Assembly (NCBI GenBank): GCA_037139195.1
Contig: JBAXGW010000058.1
Coordinates: forward strand, 1 to 26,898
Length of the DNA: 26,898 bases
From: JBAXGW01 sp037139195
GTDB taxonomy: Bacteria; Bacteroidota; Bacteroidia; Bacteroidales; JAHJDW01
Direction: 5' to 3'
Part shown: piece by piece, positions 1-7,977 of the stretch
Layout of the letters: the number at the start of each line of letters is the position of its first letter
Numbering within the stretch: position 1 is the stretch's first letter
Position numbers and translations under genes: made by a program
The notes under the pieces: generated by a model
Told to the model about the DNA's origin: nothing
Seen by the model: the letters and a program-made list of their open reading frames with translations, nothing else
Databases searched by the model: none

Positions 1-49
1 GATAGTAAAATCGAAATAATATTAGATGAGTAAAGGGGATACCCAGTTT
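1..49. repeat. Left arm of a 49-bp perfect inverted repeat at the window ends
   Basis: Position i in this arm is complementary to position 26895 minus i, for all 49 positions; the match breaks at position 50. Read from the unique DNA outward, the arm starts CTGGGTATCCCC. The window starts inside the repeat, so its full length is unknown. Directly to its right lie the remains of a signal peptide that has lost its own start. The simplest reading is the terminal inverted repeat of an insertion sequence lying just outside the window. I cannot assign an IS family from the tip. Confidence 0.9.
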
Positions 50-445
50 GTATTAATCTTAATAATTGAAATTGCAAACGCTCAAAGCGTCAAACAAAAG
101 GACAAATATGGTTCTTCTATCGTTTTTGTGGAAGGTTCAACGCTAAAATCCAAAGATAGATACGGCGATGCGTTATACTTTTATGACGGGCAAACTATTC
201 GCACGAAAGACAAATATGGCGAAGCACAGTATTTTATCGACGGCTTAACCGTTAAGGTAAAAGACAATTATGGTGATGCACTTTATTATTTTGATGGAAG
301 AACCATTCGCAGAAAAGATAAATATGGAGAAGCTTTGTATTATCTTGATGGTCAGACCTTAAAATTTAAGGATAATTATGGCGATGCAGCTTATTATTTT
401 GAAGGAATTCCAGATAAATGGGTAATCATCTGCCTTATCAGATAA
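26..445 (+). CDS. Secreted 18-residue-repeat protein; original N-terminus replaced by the terminal repeat
   Basis: This is a small, probably exported protein of unknown function. After a hydrophobic stretch ending in ANA-QS (residues 8-21, a typical signal-peptide end) come six tandem 18-residue repeats (residues 25-132). The consensus is roughly KDxYGDALYxxDGxTIRx; the Tyr, Gly, acidic and Asp-Gly positions are strongly kept, and a short hydrophobic tail ends the protein. Such short aromatic/Gly repeats usually fold as beta hairpins. It resembles the Bacteroidota proteins annotated as '5-fold beta-flower', but I make that link from memory only. The ATG and first seven codons (MSKGDTQ) lie in the 49-bp inverted repeat, so the native n-region is missing and this start is probably accidental. 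It converges with the pseudouridine synthase gene. Confidence 0.7.
   Translation: MSKGDTQFVLILIIEIANAQSVKQKDKYGSSIVFVEGSTLKSKDRYGDALYFYDGQTIRTKDKYGEAQYFIDGLTVKVKDNYGDALYYFDGRTIRRKDKYGEALYYLDGQTLKFKDNYGDAAYYFEGIPDKWVIICLIR
98..421 (+). repeat. Six in-frame 54-bp repeats coding 18-residue units
   Basis: Six consecutive 54-bp units start with codons for Lys-Asp and carry Tyr-Gly at unit positions 4-5 and Gly at position 13. The DNA units have diverged while the protein pattern is kept, which points to selection on the protein rather than recent slippage. Confidence 0.85.
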
Positions 446-548
446 TGATGATTATATTTTATTCGAACCAATACATATTTATAGTGTCTTAAAAGGACTT
501 AAAATAATTATGAACAAATCAATTTGTTGTGTTTTATAAGTACAAAAA

Positions 549-594
549 AATGCAAAGCATATAGCTATATTGCAGATTTTAAATCTATTGCATT
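549..594. terminator. Nested palindromes between convergent genes; possible bidirectional terminator
   Basis: Outer 7-bp arms (AATGCAA at 549-555, TTGCATT at 588-594) enclose two smaller palindromes, ATATAGCTATAT (559-570) and AGATTTTAAATCT (574-586). A T-run follows on each strand (ATTTTT after 594 on plus, TTTTTTT on minus). The right end overlaps the stop codon of the pseudouridine synthase by two bases. The location between convergent genes fits termination, but the stem is short and AT-rich. Confidence 0.35.
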
Positions 595-1513
595 ATTTTT
601 GAAATAACGAAAGGAATTTATAAGGAATATTTGTTTCAAAACTCATGTTTTCTTTTGTTATAGGGTGAGTAAAAGCGAGTTTTCTGGCATGCAAGCCAAC
701 TCTGCCAATTGGACTTTGAGAACCGCCATACTTTTTATCGCCTATAATGCTGTGTCCAATATCTTTCATGTGAACTCTAATTTGGTTTTTACGTCCAGTT
801 TCAAGCTCTAATTCTAATAATGAATAATATTTATTTTTCCGTATAAGTTTATAGTGAGTAATAGCTAATTGCCCGTCTTCAGAGTCTTGAGTTGAATACA
901 TTATTAAGGCTTTGCTTTCGTATAGCCATGATTTTATCGTTCCACTTTCTTGTTTAACAGCACCTTCAACAACTGCCACATACTTTCTTTCTAAAACAGT
1001 ATCTTGCCAATGTTCTTGCATTAAATGCTGAATTTCAAGGCTTTTGGCAAACATTAGTAAACCCGATGTTTCTCGGTCAATTCGATGAATAATGAAAATT
1101 TTATTTGCTGGATCTGTTTTTTTTACGTGCCCACTTAAAATGCTATAAGCAGTCTTTTCATCTTTTTTATCAGTAGCAATTGTTAAAAGTCCAGGATATT
1201 TTTCAATTACAATAATATGTTCGTCTTCAAATACAATTCGCAAGTCTCTGTATTTAGGTTCTTCTGGTGTAATATCCCAATTAATAACAACTTCATCGTT
1301 AGGTTTTAACAAATGGTTGTATTGAGAAATTGCCTTTTTATTTACTTTAACTTGCTTATGCGTTAAAATTGATTTTATAACAAAACGTTTTTTATTTGGC
1401 AAACTTTCAATTAAGAATTTCATCAACTCATTAGGTTTATCAACTGTTAAAGATGTCTTGTTTTCTTTTTTGATAGCAGGAGATTCTTTTTGTTTTCTTT
1501 TCGGTGTTTGCAT
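593..1513 (-). CDS. RluA-family 23S rRNA/tRNA pseudouridine synthase
   Basis: The 306-residue protein isomerises uridine to pseudouridine in RNA. The catalytic motif HRIDRETSGLL places the Asp at residue 146. The family's late motifs are also present: LETGRKNQIRVHM (residues 237-249) and GDKKYG, with RVGLHARKLAFTHP near residues 271-284. A basic N-terminal extension and an S4-like RNA-binding segment (about residues 30-80) come first, the RluD/RluC type of layout. The exact target uridine cannot be read from the sequence, so no symbol is given. It begins 14 bp after the phosphatase gene on the same strand and is probably co-transcribed with it. Confidence 0.92.
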   Translation of the reverse strand: MQTPKRKQKESPAIKKENKTSLTVDKPNELMKFLIESLPNKKRFVIKSILTHKQVKVNKKAISQYNHLLKPNDEVVINWDITPEEPKYRDLRIVFEDEHIIVIEKYPGLLTIATDKKDEKTAYSILSGHVKKTDPANKIFIIHRIDRETSGLLMFAKSLEIQHLMQEHWQDTVLERKYVAVVEGAVKQESGTIKSWLYESKALIMYSTQDSEDGQLAITHYKLIRKNKYYSLLELELETGRKNQIRVHMKDIGHSIIGDKKYGGSQSPIGRVGLHARKLAFTHPITKENMSFETNIPYKFLSLFQK

Positions 1514-1527
1514 AACAATGCGTTTAT

Positions 1528-1995
1528 TTATGAATTCTTTTTTAATATTTCAATAATCTTATCAGTGGCAATATCAAGCATTTGAAAAACATCTTCAAAG
1601 CCATTTTCGCCACCATAGTATGGGTCGGGGATATCGATATTTTTATTTGGATATACAAGATTCATAATCATTTCAACTTTCAGTTTGTCGTTATTATTTC
1701 GTGAAAGACTTATAACATCCTGTTTGTTGTTCAAATCCATAACATAAATTTTATCGAAATAATCAAAATCTTTAATTGAAAATTTTCTACTCCTTAAATC
1801 TGAAATGTCGATATTGTGTTTTTTAGCAACCAGTATTGATCTGTTATCTGGAGCTTCGCCAGAATGCATTCCTATAGTACCAGCGGAATCCGTTGTTGCA
1901 TTAATGTTGTATTTATTTATTTTTTCTCTTAAAATGCCTTCGGCGAGGGGTGAGCGACAAATATTGCCTAAGCAAACCATTAATATTTTGTTCAT
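1528..1995 (-). CDS. Low-molecular-weight protein-tyrosine phosphatase
   Basis: This cytoplasmic phosphatase carries the CX5R loop near its N-terminus: CLGNICRS, with nucleophile Cys8 and Arg14 when counted from the ATG. The acid Asp lies in the DPYYGG motif near the C-terminus. The length of 155 residues matches the family. I chose the ATG at 1993-1995, giving MNKILMVCLGN; a TTG two codons upstream would also keep the frame, but most family members start just before the catalytic loop. It lies downstream of dnaA, separated by a terminator-like hairpin, and directly precedes the pseudouridine synthase. In other bacteria such enzymes act on protein or arginine phosphates; the substrate here is unknown. 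Confidence 0.92.
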   Translation of the reverse strand: MNKILMVCLGNICRSPLAEGILREKINKYNINATTDSAGTIGMHSGEAPDNRSILVAKKHNIDISDLRSRKFSIKDFDYFDKIYVMDLNNKQDVISLSRNNNDKLKVEMIMNLVYPNKNIDIPDPYYGGENGFEDVFQMLDIATDKIIEILKKNS

Positions 1996-2010
1996 AAACA
2001 AATATGATTG

Positions 2011-2061
2011 AAAAAAAATATCCGAAAACGAGTGTTGATAAACATTGTTTTCGGATATTTT
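2011..2061 (-). terminator. Rho-independent terminator after dnaA
   Basis: A perfect 15-bp stem pairs 2015-2029 with 2047-2061 around a 17-nt loop. The central part of the stem is ATCCGAAAAC/GTTTTCGGAT. On the minus strand it is followed by a run of eight T (2011-2018, partly used in the stem). It lies 18 bp past the dnaA stop and just before the phosphatase start, so it should separate dnaA transcription from the two downstream genes, or attenuate read-through. Confidence 0.75.
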
Positions 2062-2078
2062 AACAGTTAAACAAAAAA

Positions 2079-3512
2079 TTACATTTTTAATTTTTTCTCA
2101 ATATCATCAATGTATGTTCTAAATGCTTTGTCTGTTTCAAGTAAGTTGTTTACGGTTCTACAAGCATGAAGCACAGTAGCATGATCTTTATTTCCACAAT
2201 GCAGACCAATAGTTGCTAATGATGATTTAGTCATACTTTTTGCAAAAAACATTGCAATTTGACGAGCTTGAACAACTTCACGTTTGCGTGTTTTAGAGTT
2301 AATCAAATCTAGATTAATTGTAAAATAGTCGCATACAACTTTTTGAATGTAATCAATTGAAACTTCGCGCACTGTGTTTTTAACATAACGGTCAATCATC
2401 TGACGAGCCAGTTCTAATGTAATGGCTTTTTTGTTCAATGAAGATTGAGCAAGCAGAGAAATTAGCGCACCTTCTAATTCTCTAATGTTAGTAGTAATGC
2501 TATAAGCAAGGTATTCAATTACTTCTTTGGATATTTCTAAGCCATCTGCATAAATTTTCTTTTCAAGAATAGCAACTCTGGTTTCGAAATCAGGAGCTTG
2601 CAAATCAGCAGAAAGACCCCATTTGAAACGAGATAATAAACGATGTTCAATACCTATAATTTCTACTGGTGGCTTATCTGAAGTAAGCACAATTTGTTTG
2701 CCGTTTTGATGTAAATGGTTGAATATATGGAAGAAAACATCTTGAGATTTTTCTTTTCCAGAAAAGAATTCAACATCGTCAATAATTAAAACATCAAGCA
2801 TTTGATAGAAATGAACGAAATCATTTGTACTGTTGCTTTTAACAGAATCTACATACTGATTTAAAAATTTTTCAGCAGGCACATAAAGAACTGTTTTGTT
2901 AGGAAAGTTGTTCTTTATTTGTATTCCGATAGCGTGGGCAAGATGTGTTTTGCCTAAGCCACAGCCACTGTAAATAAACAATGGATTAAATGATGTGCCA
3001 CCTGGATTGTTTGCCACTGCGTAACCAGCTGAACGAGCTAATCTATTACAATCACCTTCGATAAAGTTCTCAAATGAATAATTTGGGATTAGTTGTGATT
3101 GAACTTGAACTTTTTTTAACCCTGGAATGATAAATGGATTTTTGATAGGGTTGCCTTCATTCAAATCGATTGGCATGTTCATTGGCGGATTGTCCAATTC
3201 TTTAGAATTAGAAGTTGGAATTTTAACGGTAATTGGAGGTCTGCTATCATTATATGAGTTTTCAATAATAATGCTGTACTCTAATCTGCCTTCATTTCCA
3301 AGTTCTTTCTTGATTGTCTTTTTTAAAATTTCGATGTAATGCTCTTCCAACCATTCATAGAAAAACTGGCTAGGCACTTGAATGGTTAAAACACTTCCTT
3401 CTAATTTCATTGGTTTAATAGGGGTAAACCAAGTGTTGAAACTTTGAAGATTAATGTTATCTTTAATCACATTCAGACAATTTTCCCATACTTGTTCGTG
3501 ATTCTTTTGCAT
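2079..3512 (-). CDS. dnaA: Chromosomal replication initiator protein DnaA
   Basis: DnaA binds DnaA boxes at the origin and melts it in its ATP form. All four domains are visible in 477 residues. Domain I is at 1-75. A variable linker runs to about 140. The AAA+ core has its P-loop at 182-190 (SGCGLGKTH, Lys188), Walker B Asp245/Asp246, sensor-1 TSD at 277-279 and the RLLSRF arginine-finger motif at 291-296. The C-terminal DNA-binding domain carries the signature KDHATVLHACRTV (442-454). The first glycine of the P-loop is Ser182, and the acidic residue before RLLSRF is His290; both are mild departures from the usual family sequence. The upstream intergenic region is AT-rich, but I see no convincing cluster of DnaA boxes. 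Confidence 0.97.
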   Translation of the reverse strand: MQKNHEQVWENCLNVIKDNINLQSFNTWFTPIKPMKLEGSVLTIQVPSQFFYEWLEEHYIEILKKTIKKELGNEGRLEYSIIIENSYNDSRPPITVKIPTSNSKELDNPPMNMPIDLNEGNPIKNPFIIPGLKKVQVQSQLIPNYSFENFIEGDCNRLARSAGYAVANNPGGTSFNPLFIYSGCGLGKTHLAHAIGIQIKNNFPNKTVLYVPAEKFLNQYVDSVKSNSTNDFVHFYQMLDVLIIDDVEFFSGKEKSQDVFFHIFNHLHQNGKQIVLTSDKPPVEIIGIEHRLLSRFKWGLSADLQAPDFETRVAILEKKIYADGLEISKEVIEYLAYSITTNIRELEGALISLLAQSSLNKKAITLELARQMIDRYVKNTVREVSIDYIQKVVCDYFTINLDLINSKTRKREVVQARQIAMFFAKSMTKSSLATIGLHCGNKDHATVLHACRTVNNLLETDKAFRTYIDDIEKKLKM

Positions 3513-3636
3513 CTAATTTGTAATATTATATTTGTGTTATAATTTCAAATTTCAATAGTATTCCTATAAAGTTTAATTAACTCCTTTTTGGAATAACAAA
3601 TATTGATAGAAAAAAGTTAAAAAAAAAATTATTTTG

Positions 3637-4584
3637 CTATTGATTATTTAAATTTTTTATTATAGACTTTTTCCTGTTTTTTCCTGTTTTTTCTCTATCT
3701 ATGTATAATTCAACGCATCCCAAATTTCCGCCTTTTGATCCTGTTTGAACTATTATTGTTTCGTTATTATTTTTATTGTTAATAACAGTACCTTCTTTTA
3801 AAATAGTATGAGAATGACCTCCAATTATTAAATCAATTCCAGTTGTTTCTTTTGCTAATATTACGTCTGAAACTAAATTATTTTTATTTTCATAACCTAA
3901 ATGCGATAAACAAACAACTAAATCACATTTCTCATCATATTTCAGCAAATTTATCATTTTATTCGAAACTTCCAAAGGACTTTTATACAAGATTTGGTCG
4001 AAATTTTTATTATCTACTAAACCAGCCATTTCCACGCCTAATCCAAATACACCAATTTTAATATTGTCTTTTATAATGATTTTATGTGTAGATATACAAT
4101 TGTTTAAAATAGAGCTACTTACATCGTAGTTTGAGTTGATAAAAGGAAAATTAGCTTTTAAAATTTGATTTTTAAGGTTTTCTACTCCGTAATCAAATTC
4201 GTGATTTCCAATTGTTCCAGCATCGTATTTCATTTCGTTCATTAGCTTAATTTCTAACTCACCTTTGAACATGTTAAAATAAGGTGTGCCTTGAAAAATA
4301 TCGCCAGCATCAAACAGCAATACATTAGAATTAGCTGCTCTGATAGATTTTATCATAGCACTTCTTTCGGCAAAACCGCCCATGTCAGGATATTTTGAAT
4401 CGTTTTTGGATATTGATTCAATTTGACTGTGAACATCATTTGTGTGTAGAATTGCTAATTTCTTAAGGCTTTCGGAATTTTCAACTATTTCTTCGCTAAA
4501 TAAATAATTGGGTAATGACAATGCAATTCCACCTAAAACTACATTTTTAATAAATCTTCGTCTATTATACAAATTGTTTGTCAT
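3637..4584 (-). CDS. Tat-exported UshA-type metallophosphatase (5'-nucleotidase catalytic domain)
   Basis: The 315-residue protein hydrolyses phosphate esters, probably nucleotides, outside the inner membrane. Its N-terminus (NRRRFIK at residues 7-13, then a hydrophobic stretch) fits a twin-arginine signal. The calcineurin-like two-metal site is complete: Asp50 and His52 (NDVH), Asp95 (DAGD), Asn127-His128 (GNHEFD), His228 (LSHLG), and His257/His259 (GGHSH). It ends where the UshA catalytic domain ends, without the substrate-binding C-domain. That domain is encoded by the gene immediately upstream; its TAA directly precedes this ATG, so the two are almost certainly co-translated and may work as a pair. 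Family membership is firm; the substrate is inferred. Confidence 0.9.
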   Translation of the reverse strand: MTNNLYNRRRFIKNVVLGGIALSLPNYLFSEEIVENSESLKKLAILHTNDVHSQIESISKNDSKYPDMGGFAERSAMIKSIRAANSNVLLFDAGDIFQGTPYFNMFKGELEIKLMNEMKYDAGTIGNHEFDYGVENLKNQILKANFPFINSNYDVSSSILNNCISTHKIIIKDNIKIGVFGLGVEMAGLVDNKNFDQILYKSPLEVSNKMINLLKYDEKCDLVVCLSHLGYENKNNLVSDVILAKETTGIDLIIGGHSHTILKEGTVINNKNNNETIIVQTGSKGGNLGCVELYIDREKTGKNRKKSIIKNLNNQ

Positions 4585-5337
4585 TTAATTCCTAATTATT
4601 CTTTGGTCCTTTGAAACCTTCAATGTTCCTAATTTATTTTTATCAATCAAATAATATATAATTTCGTCTCTTATTTTTGCCCCAATATTAATGTATTCTA
4701 TGGGATTTAAAAAGAAATTCATATTATCGCCTCCATTTGCAAGGTAATCGGAGGTAATTATTATATATTGGCTTTTATTTATTGTGTCTAAAGAATTTTT
4801 GACAATAAAATTGTTTTTAATTTCTAAACGAATTCCTGAAAAGGTTTTTTCGTTTTCGAGTACAATGTAATTTAACATTTCATTGTATTTTTCTTTAGAA
4901 ATTACTACTGCAACTATTTTGTTTTCAAAGGGCATTAGTTCAAAAATAGAGCCAATAGTAATTTCGCCTTGTGGCAATGTTGTTCTAATCCCGCCATCAT
5001 TTAAAAGACATAAATCAGCTTTTGTTTTGCCAAGCTTAATTAAATTATTATTTCCTGTTTGAAAAACTATGTCGGCTATTAAATTGTTGATTTTACCTTC
5101 AATAATATCGGTTCCGATAATAGAATCCGATTTTATTAGTACTTTGCTCATACTATCTTTTATGAAATTTTGATAAGGCAAAATTATTTTCAAGCACGAA
5201 CTGTCGGGTATAATTTCTTTTGTTTTTAGTGGAATTAATTTTGTGTTGTGCTGGGTAACAATATAATTTGTGCTGCAAGCTGAAAATAAATAGCTTAAAA
5301 GGAGTAGGGTGAATGTTTTAAGAATTTGCTTGCTCAT
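4585..5337 (-). CDS. Lipoprotein with 5'-nucleotidase C-terminal (substrate-binding) domain
   Basis: The 250-residue protein has a lipoprotein signal ending LFSAC (Cys21), so it should be a membrane-anchored lipoprotein. The rest matches the UshA C-terminal domain: NDGGIRTTLPQGEIT (residues 113-127), then MPFENKIVAVVIS, and the nucleobase-pocket segment YLANGGDNMNFF (198-209). It has no metallophosphatase domain. The downstream gene supplies one and starts on the base after this stop codon. In enteric UshA both domains are one chain; here they are separate, and by sequence the C-domain is lipid-anchored while the catalytic part goes through Tat. Bacteroidota genomes are known to carry such split pairs. 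Confidence 0.87.
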   Translation of the reverse strand: MSKQILKTFTLLLLSYLFSACSTNYIVTQHNTKLIPLKTKEIIPDSSCLKIILPYQNFIKDSMSKVLIKSDSIIGTDIIEGKINNLIADIVFQTGNNNLIKLGKTKADLCLLNDGGIRTTLPQGEITIGSIFELMPFENKIVAVVISKEKYNEMLNYIVLENEKTFSGIRLEIKNNFIVKNSLDTINKSQYIIITSDYLANGGDNMNFFLNPIEYINIGAKIRDEIIYYLIDKNKLGTLKVSKDQRIIRN

Positions 5338-5394
5338 AATCGAGCAATATTAGTGAATTTTTAAATGTAATACAAACCCAAATGGTGGAATTAA

Positions 5395-6009
5395 CTATTC
5401 TGTTCTTAAATAAACAACCTTGGTTTTGTCAATTTTTTGAAGTTGATCGGTAATTTTGTTTGCCATTTGCTTTCTAATAGAAAATGTAATTTTGCAAATC
5501 AATTCAAATTCTTGATTTAATTGTTTTATTTGATCGTCTTTCAAAATGCGCATTACATCGTTCATTGCCAAATAATCGAATGTAACTTCGTAAATTTCGT
5601 CAACGGTTTTTTCAATAATAACAGCGTTGTTAATGGCTTCTGAAGCAGATTGTTTATATGCATTTATCAATCCACTAACACCAAGCTTGGTTCCACCAAA
5701 ATATCGAATTACAATTACAAGAATATTGGTTAAGTCTTTGGATAGAATTTGTCCGTGTATAGGTTTTCCAGCTGTTCCAGAAGGTTCGCCATCATCGTTT
5801 ATTCGGTAAGCAGATTTGTCGGAACCCAAAATATAAGCATAGCAATGGTGTGAGGCATCGTGATATTTTTTCTTAGTGTCGGCAACAATTATTTTAACAT
5901 CTTCTTCGGAGCAAACGGGAAAAGCAAAACCAATAAATTTGCTGCCACGGTCTTTAAATTGTCCTGTAGCTATTTCTTTTATTGTTTTATAGGTATCTTC
6001 AAACATCAT
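5395..6009 (-). CDS. YigZ/IMPACT family protein (UPF0029)
   Basis: The 204-residue protein belongs to the YigZ/IMPACT family. It shows the signature RINDDGEPSGTAGKPI (residues 69-84) and RYFGGTKLG (102-110), followed by a C-terminal DUF1949-like half. Bacterial members have a proposed ribosome- or translation-linked role, but the biochemical job is not settled. The frame stays open 20 codons further upstream, into the transporter gene. I place the start at the ATG at 6007-6009 because homologues begin near FEDTYKTI and because it forms an ATGA overlap with the transporter stop. It is the last gene of the ribD operon. Confidence 0.9.
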   Translation of the reverse strand: MMFEDTYKTIKEIATGQFKDRGSKFIGFAFPVCSEEDVKIIVADTKKKYHDASHHCYAYILGSDKSAYRINDDGEPSGTAGKPIHGQILSKDLTNILVIVIRYFGGTKLGVSGLINAYKQSASEAINNAVIIEKTVDEIYEVTFDYLAMNDVMRILKDDQIKQLNQEFELICKITFSIRKQMANKITDQLQKIDKTKVVYLRTE

Positions 6010-6878
6010 ATTTTTTCGGCGAAAGCAATTAAAAGTATGGCTGCAATAGCTAACAAGATTCCCGCCCAATTGATTAGTTTTAATCGTTCTTTGAAAACTA
6101 AAAAACCTATGATAGCAGACATTGCAACTATTGAAACATTAAATATTGGAAAAAATACAGAGTTATCGTATAAACTCAATGATTTGAAAAAGTAAAATGT
6201 TGATGCATAGTTTAGTAATCCTAAAATAATTCCGGCATATATGTTTTTTAATTCAAGTTTTACTTTGCCACGAATGATTGAAATTGAAATATAAACAACA
6301 CCTATAATTAATGAGGTTGTGAAAATTACATTTAATAGTAGCATTACATCATTATCTGTTGCAATTCCAAAAGTTTTTTTTGTAAAACTCATGGTTGTAT
6401 CATTTATCCCGTTTCCAAAAAATAAAATCAACGGAAGTAACATGTATTTTTTATCAATAACTGCCGTCTTATCCTTTTTAAAAGTTAGGTAAAATGCTAA
6501 AAGTGCAAATACAATTCCTATTACTTTCAACCAAATAATATGTTCTTTAAATACAATAAAGCCCAAAGCAACAGGAAGAATAACCGACATTTTGCTCGAT
6601 ACTGCTGTTATTGCTACTCCAGCTTTTTGAGCAGATAACGCAAAAATATTAAAAACAACAATAAATAATATTCCAATAACAATTCCATTTGGTAGCCATG
6701 GTAATTCGGTGATTTGATTGAAGCTTAAATTTGAATCAACGGTGATATATCCAAAAACACAGGCAATCAGGTAGTTGATGGTTATTGCTTGAAAATTGTT
6801 TACTTTAAATCGATCGAATAGTTTAAAAGTAACAAAAATCAGTGTGGAAAGTAATATGCAAAGAAATATATATATCAT
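6006..6878 (-). CDS. EamA/DMT-family integral membrane transporter
   Basis: The 290-residue protein is almost entirely hydrophobic, with about ten predicted membrane segments in two similar halves, the EamA drug/metabolite transporter layout. The second half ends with the family-like FPIFNVSIVAMSAIIGFLVF and a C-terminal hydrophobic helix. The substrate cannot be read from the sequence. It overlaps ribD by ATGA at its start and yigZ by ATGA at its stop, so all three are translated from one message. The coupling to ribD invites the idea of flavin or precursor transport, but the neighbour YigZ does not support any one substrate. Confidence 0.85.
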   Translation of the reverse strand: MIYIFLCILLSTLIFVTFKLFDRFKVNNFQAITINYLIACVFGYITVDSNLSFNQITELPWLPNGIVIGILFIVVFNIFALSAQKAGVAITAVSSKMSVILPVALGFIVFKEHIIWLKVIGIVFALLAFYLTFKKDKTAVIDKKYMLLPLILFFGNGINDTTMSFTKKTFGIATDNDVMLLLNVIFTTSLIIGVVYISISIIRGKVKLELKNIYAGIILGLLNYASTFYFFKSLSLYDNSVFFPIFNVSIVAMSAIIGFLVFKERLKLINWAGILLAIAAILLIAFAEKI

Positions 6879-7930
6879 ATTTGGTTTTTAGGATTATACA
6901 ACAAAGTAATCGAGTCTGTACCGAGCGCGGTTGTTGCTTTTGTTATTCCTTTTATTTCAGGTGCTTTTATACCTTCGTTGAAGAATTTATTCCCAGTAAG
7001 AATTCGAGCTTCATCCCAAATTTCGCTTCTTATAAAAGAGCACAACGTTTCTCTGCCACCTTCAATTATTACCGAAGAAATTCCTTTGTTGAATAAATGA
7101 GAAAGGATTTGATTTATTGCGTTTTCAGAAAAATCAATTTTTATAAATGAATTTGAATCATTATCATCCGTTTTTAATGAATTAAAAATATAGGTCGGTG
7201 CCGAATTATCGAATATGGATGAATTTAAAGGTGATTTCAATTCCGGGTCTATTAAAATTCGTGTAGGGTTGGAGCCTTCCCAATTTCTTGAAGTAAGCAT
7301 TGGATTATCAAAAATAACAGTGTTAGCACCAACCAATATTCCTTGTTCTTCGGTACGCCATTTATGAACAATTGTTCTTAGATTTTCGCCAGTAATCCAT
7401 GTTGGACGGTTATTTTCGCATGGAATTCTAATAATATCAATAAAACCATCTTTTGTTTGAGCCCACTTTAATATAATGTAAGGACGTTTTTTTGTTTGGT
7501 TGGTAATAAAACGTTTGTTTAATTCTTTGCATTCATTTTCGAGAACGCCAACTTTAACATTACATCCTGCTTTTTTCAATATTTCAATTCCTTTTCCAGC
7601 AACTTTTTCATTAGGGTCAATCATTCCAATTACAATGTTTGGAATGCCCATTTTAACAATCAGTTCGGCACAAGGAGGTGTTTTTCCATAATGAGCACAG
7701 GGCTCAAGGTTAACATATATTGTTGATTGCTTTAATAACTCCTTGTTTTCTACATTATTTATTGCATTTACTTCAGCATGAGCTTGTCCAAACTTTTGGT
7801 GAAAACCTTCGCCAATAATTATGCCATTACAAACAATAACAGCTCCAACCATTGGATTTGGCGCAACATTTCCTAAGCCGTTTTCAGCAAGTTGAAGACA
7901 TCGCTTAATATAGATTTCATCTGAGTTCAT
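6875..7930 (-). CDS. ribD: Riboflavin biosynthesis bifunctional deaminase/reductase RibD
   Basis: RibD deaminates the pyrimidine formed from GTP and then reduces its ribosyl group, the second and third steps of riboflavin synthesis. The N-terminal deaminase has the zinc motifs HAE (residues 51-53) and PCxxxxxTPPC (Cys78 and Cys87). The reductase domain starts near KKRPYIILKWAQTKDGFI (147-164) and keeps GANTV and the IIEGGRETL segment (288-296). The total of 351 residues matches bifunctional RibD. It opens the ribD-EamA-yigZ operon; no other rib genes are nearby. No FMN riboswitch is recognisable in the short upstream gap. Confidence 0.95.
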   Translation of the reverse strand: MNSDEIYIKRCLQLAENGLGNVAPNPMVGAVIVCNGIIIGEGFHQKFGQAHAEVNAINNVENKELLKQSTIYVNLEPCAHYGKTPPCAELIVKMGIPNIVIGMIDPNEKVAGKGIEILKKAGCNVKVGVLENECKELNKRFITNQTKKRPYIILKWAQTKDGFIDIIRIPCENNRPTWITGENLRTIVHKWRTEEQGILVGANTVIFDNPMLTSRNWEGSNPTRILIDPELKSPLNSSIFDNSAPTYIFNSLKTDDNDSNSFIKIDFSENAINQILSHLFNKGISSVIIEGGRETLCSFIRSEIWDEARILTGNKFFNEGIKAPEIKGITKATTALGTDSITLLYNPKNQI

Positions 7931-7977
7931 TAATAAAAATATAATTGTTTATATTGAAAGAGCTTAAAAACAATAAT

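Noticed and set aside
98..421. CRISPR-like array
   Set aside because: The 54-bp periodic units are coding, diverged and have no spacers.
1996..2001. TTG start two codons upstream of the phosphatase ATG
   Set aside because: The ATG at 1993-1995 gives the normal family N-terminus; nothing favours the TTG.
3527..3534. TATATTTG, a -7-like box on the plus strand upstream of dnaA
   Set aside because: It points toward the dnaA antisense strand with no gene to serve, and such boxes arise by chance in AT-rich DNA.
3513..3636. Possible oriC upstream of dnaA
   Set aside because: The gap is AT-rich, but I find no cluster of TTATCCACA-like boxes; one loose match is not enough.
6010..6069. Upstream extension of the YigZ frame by 20 codons
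   Set aside because: It lies inside the transporter gene, has no homology-like sequence and ignores the ATGA junction.
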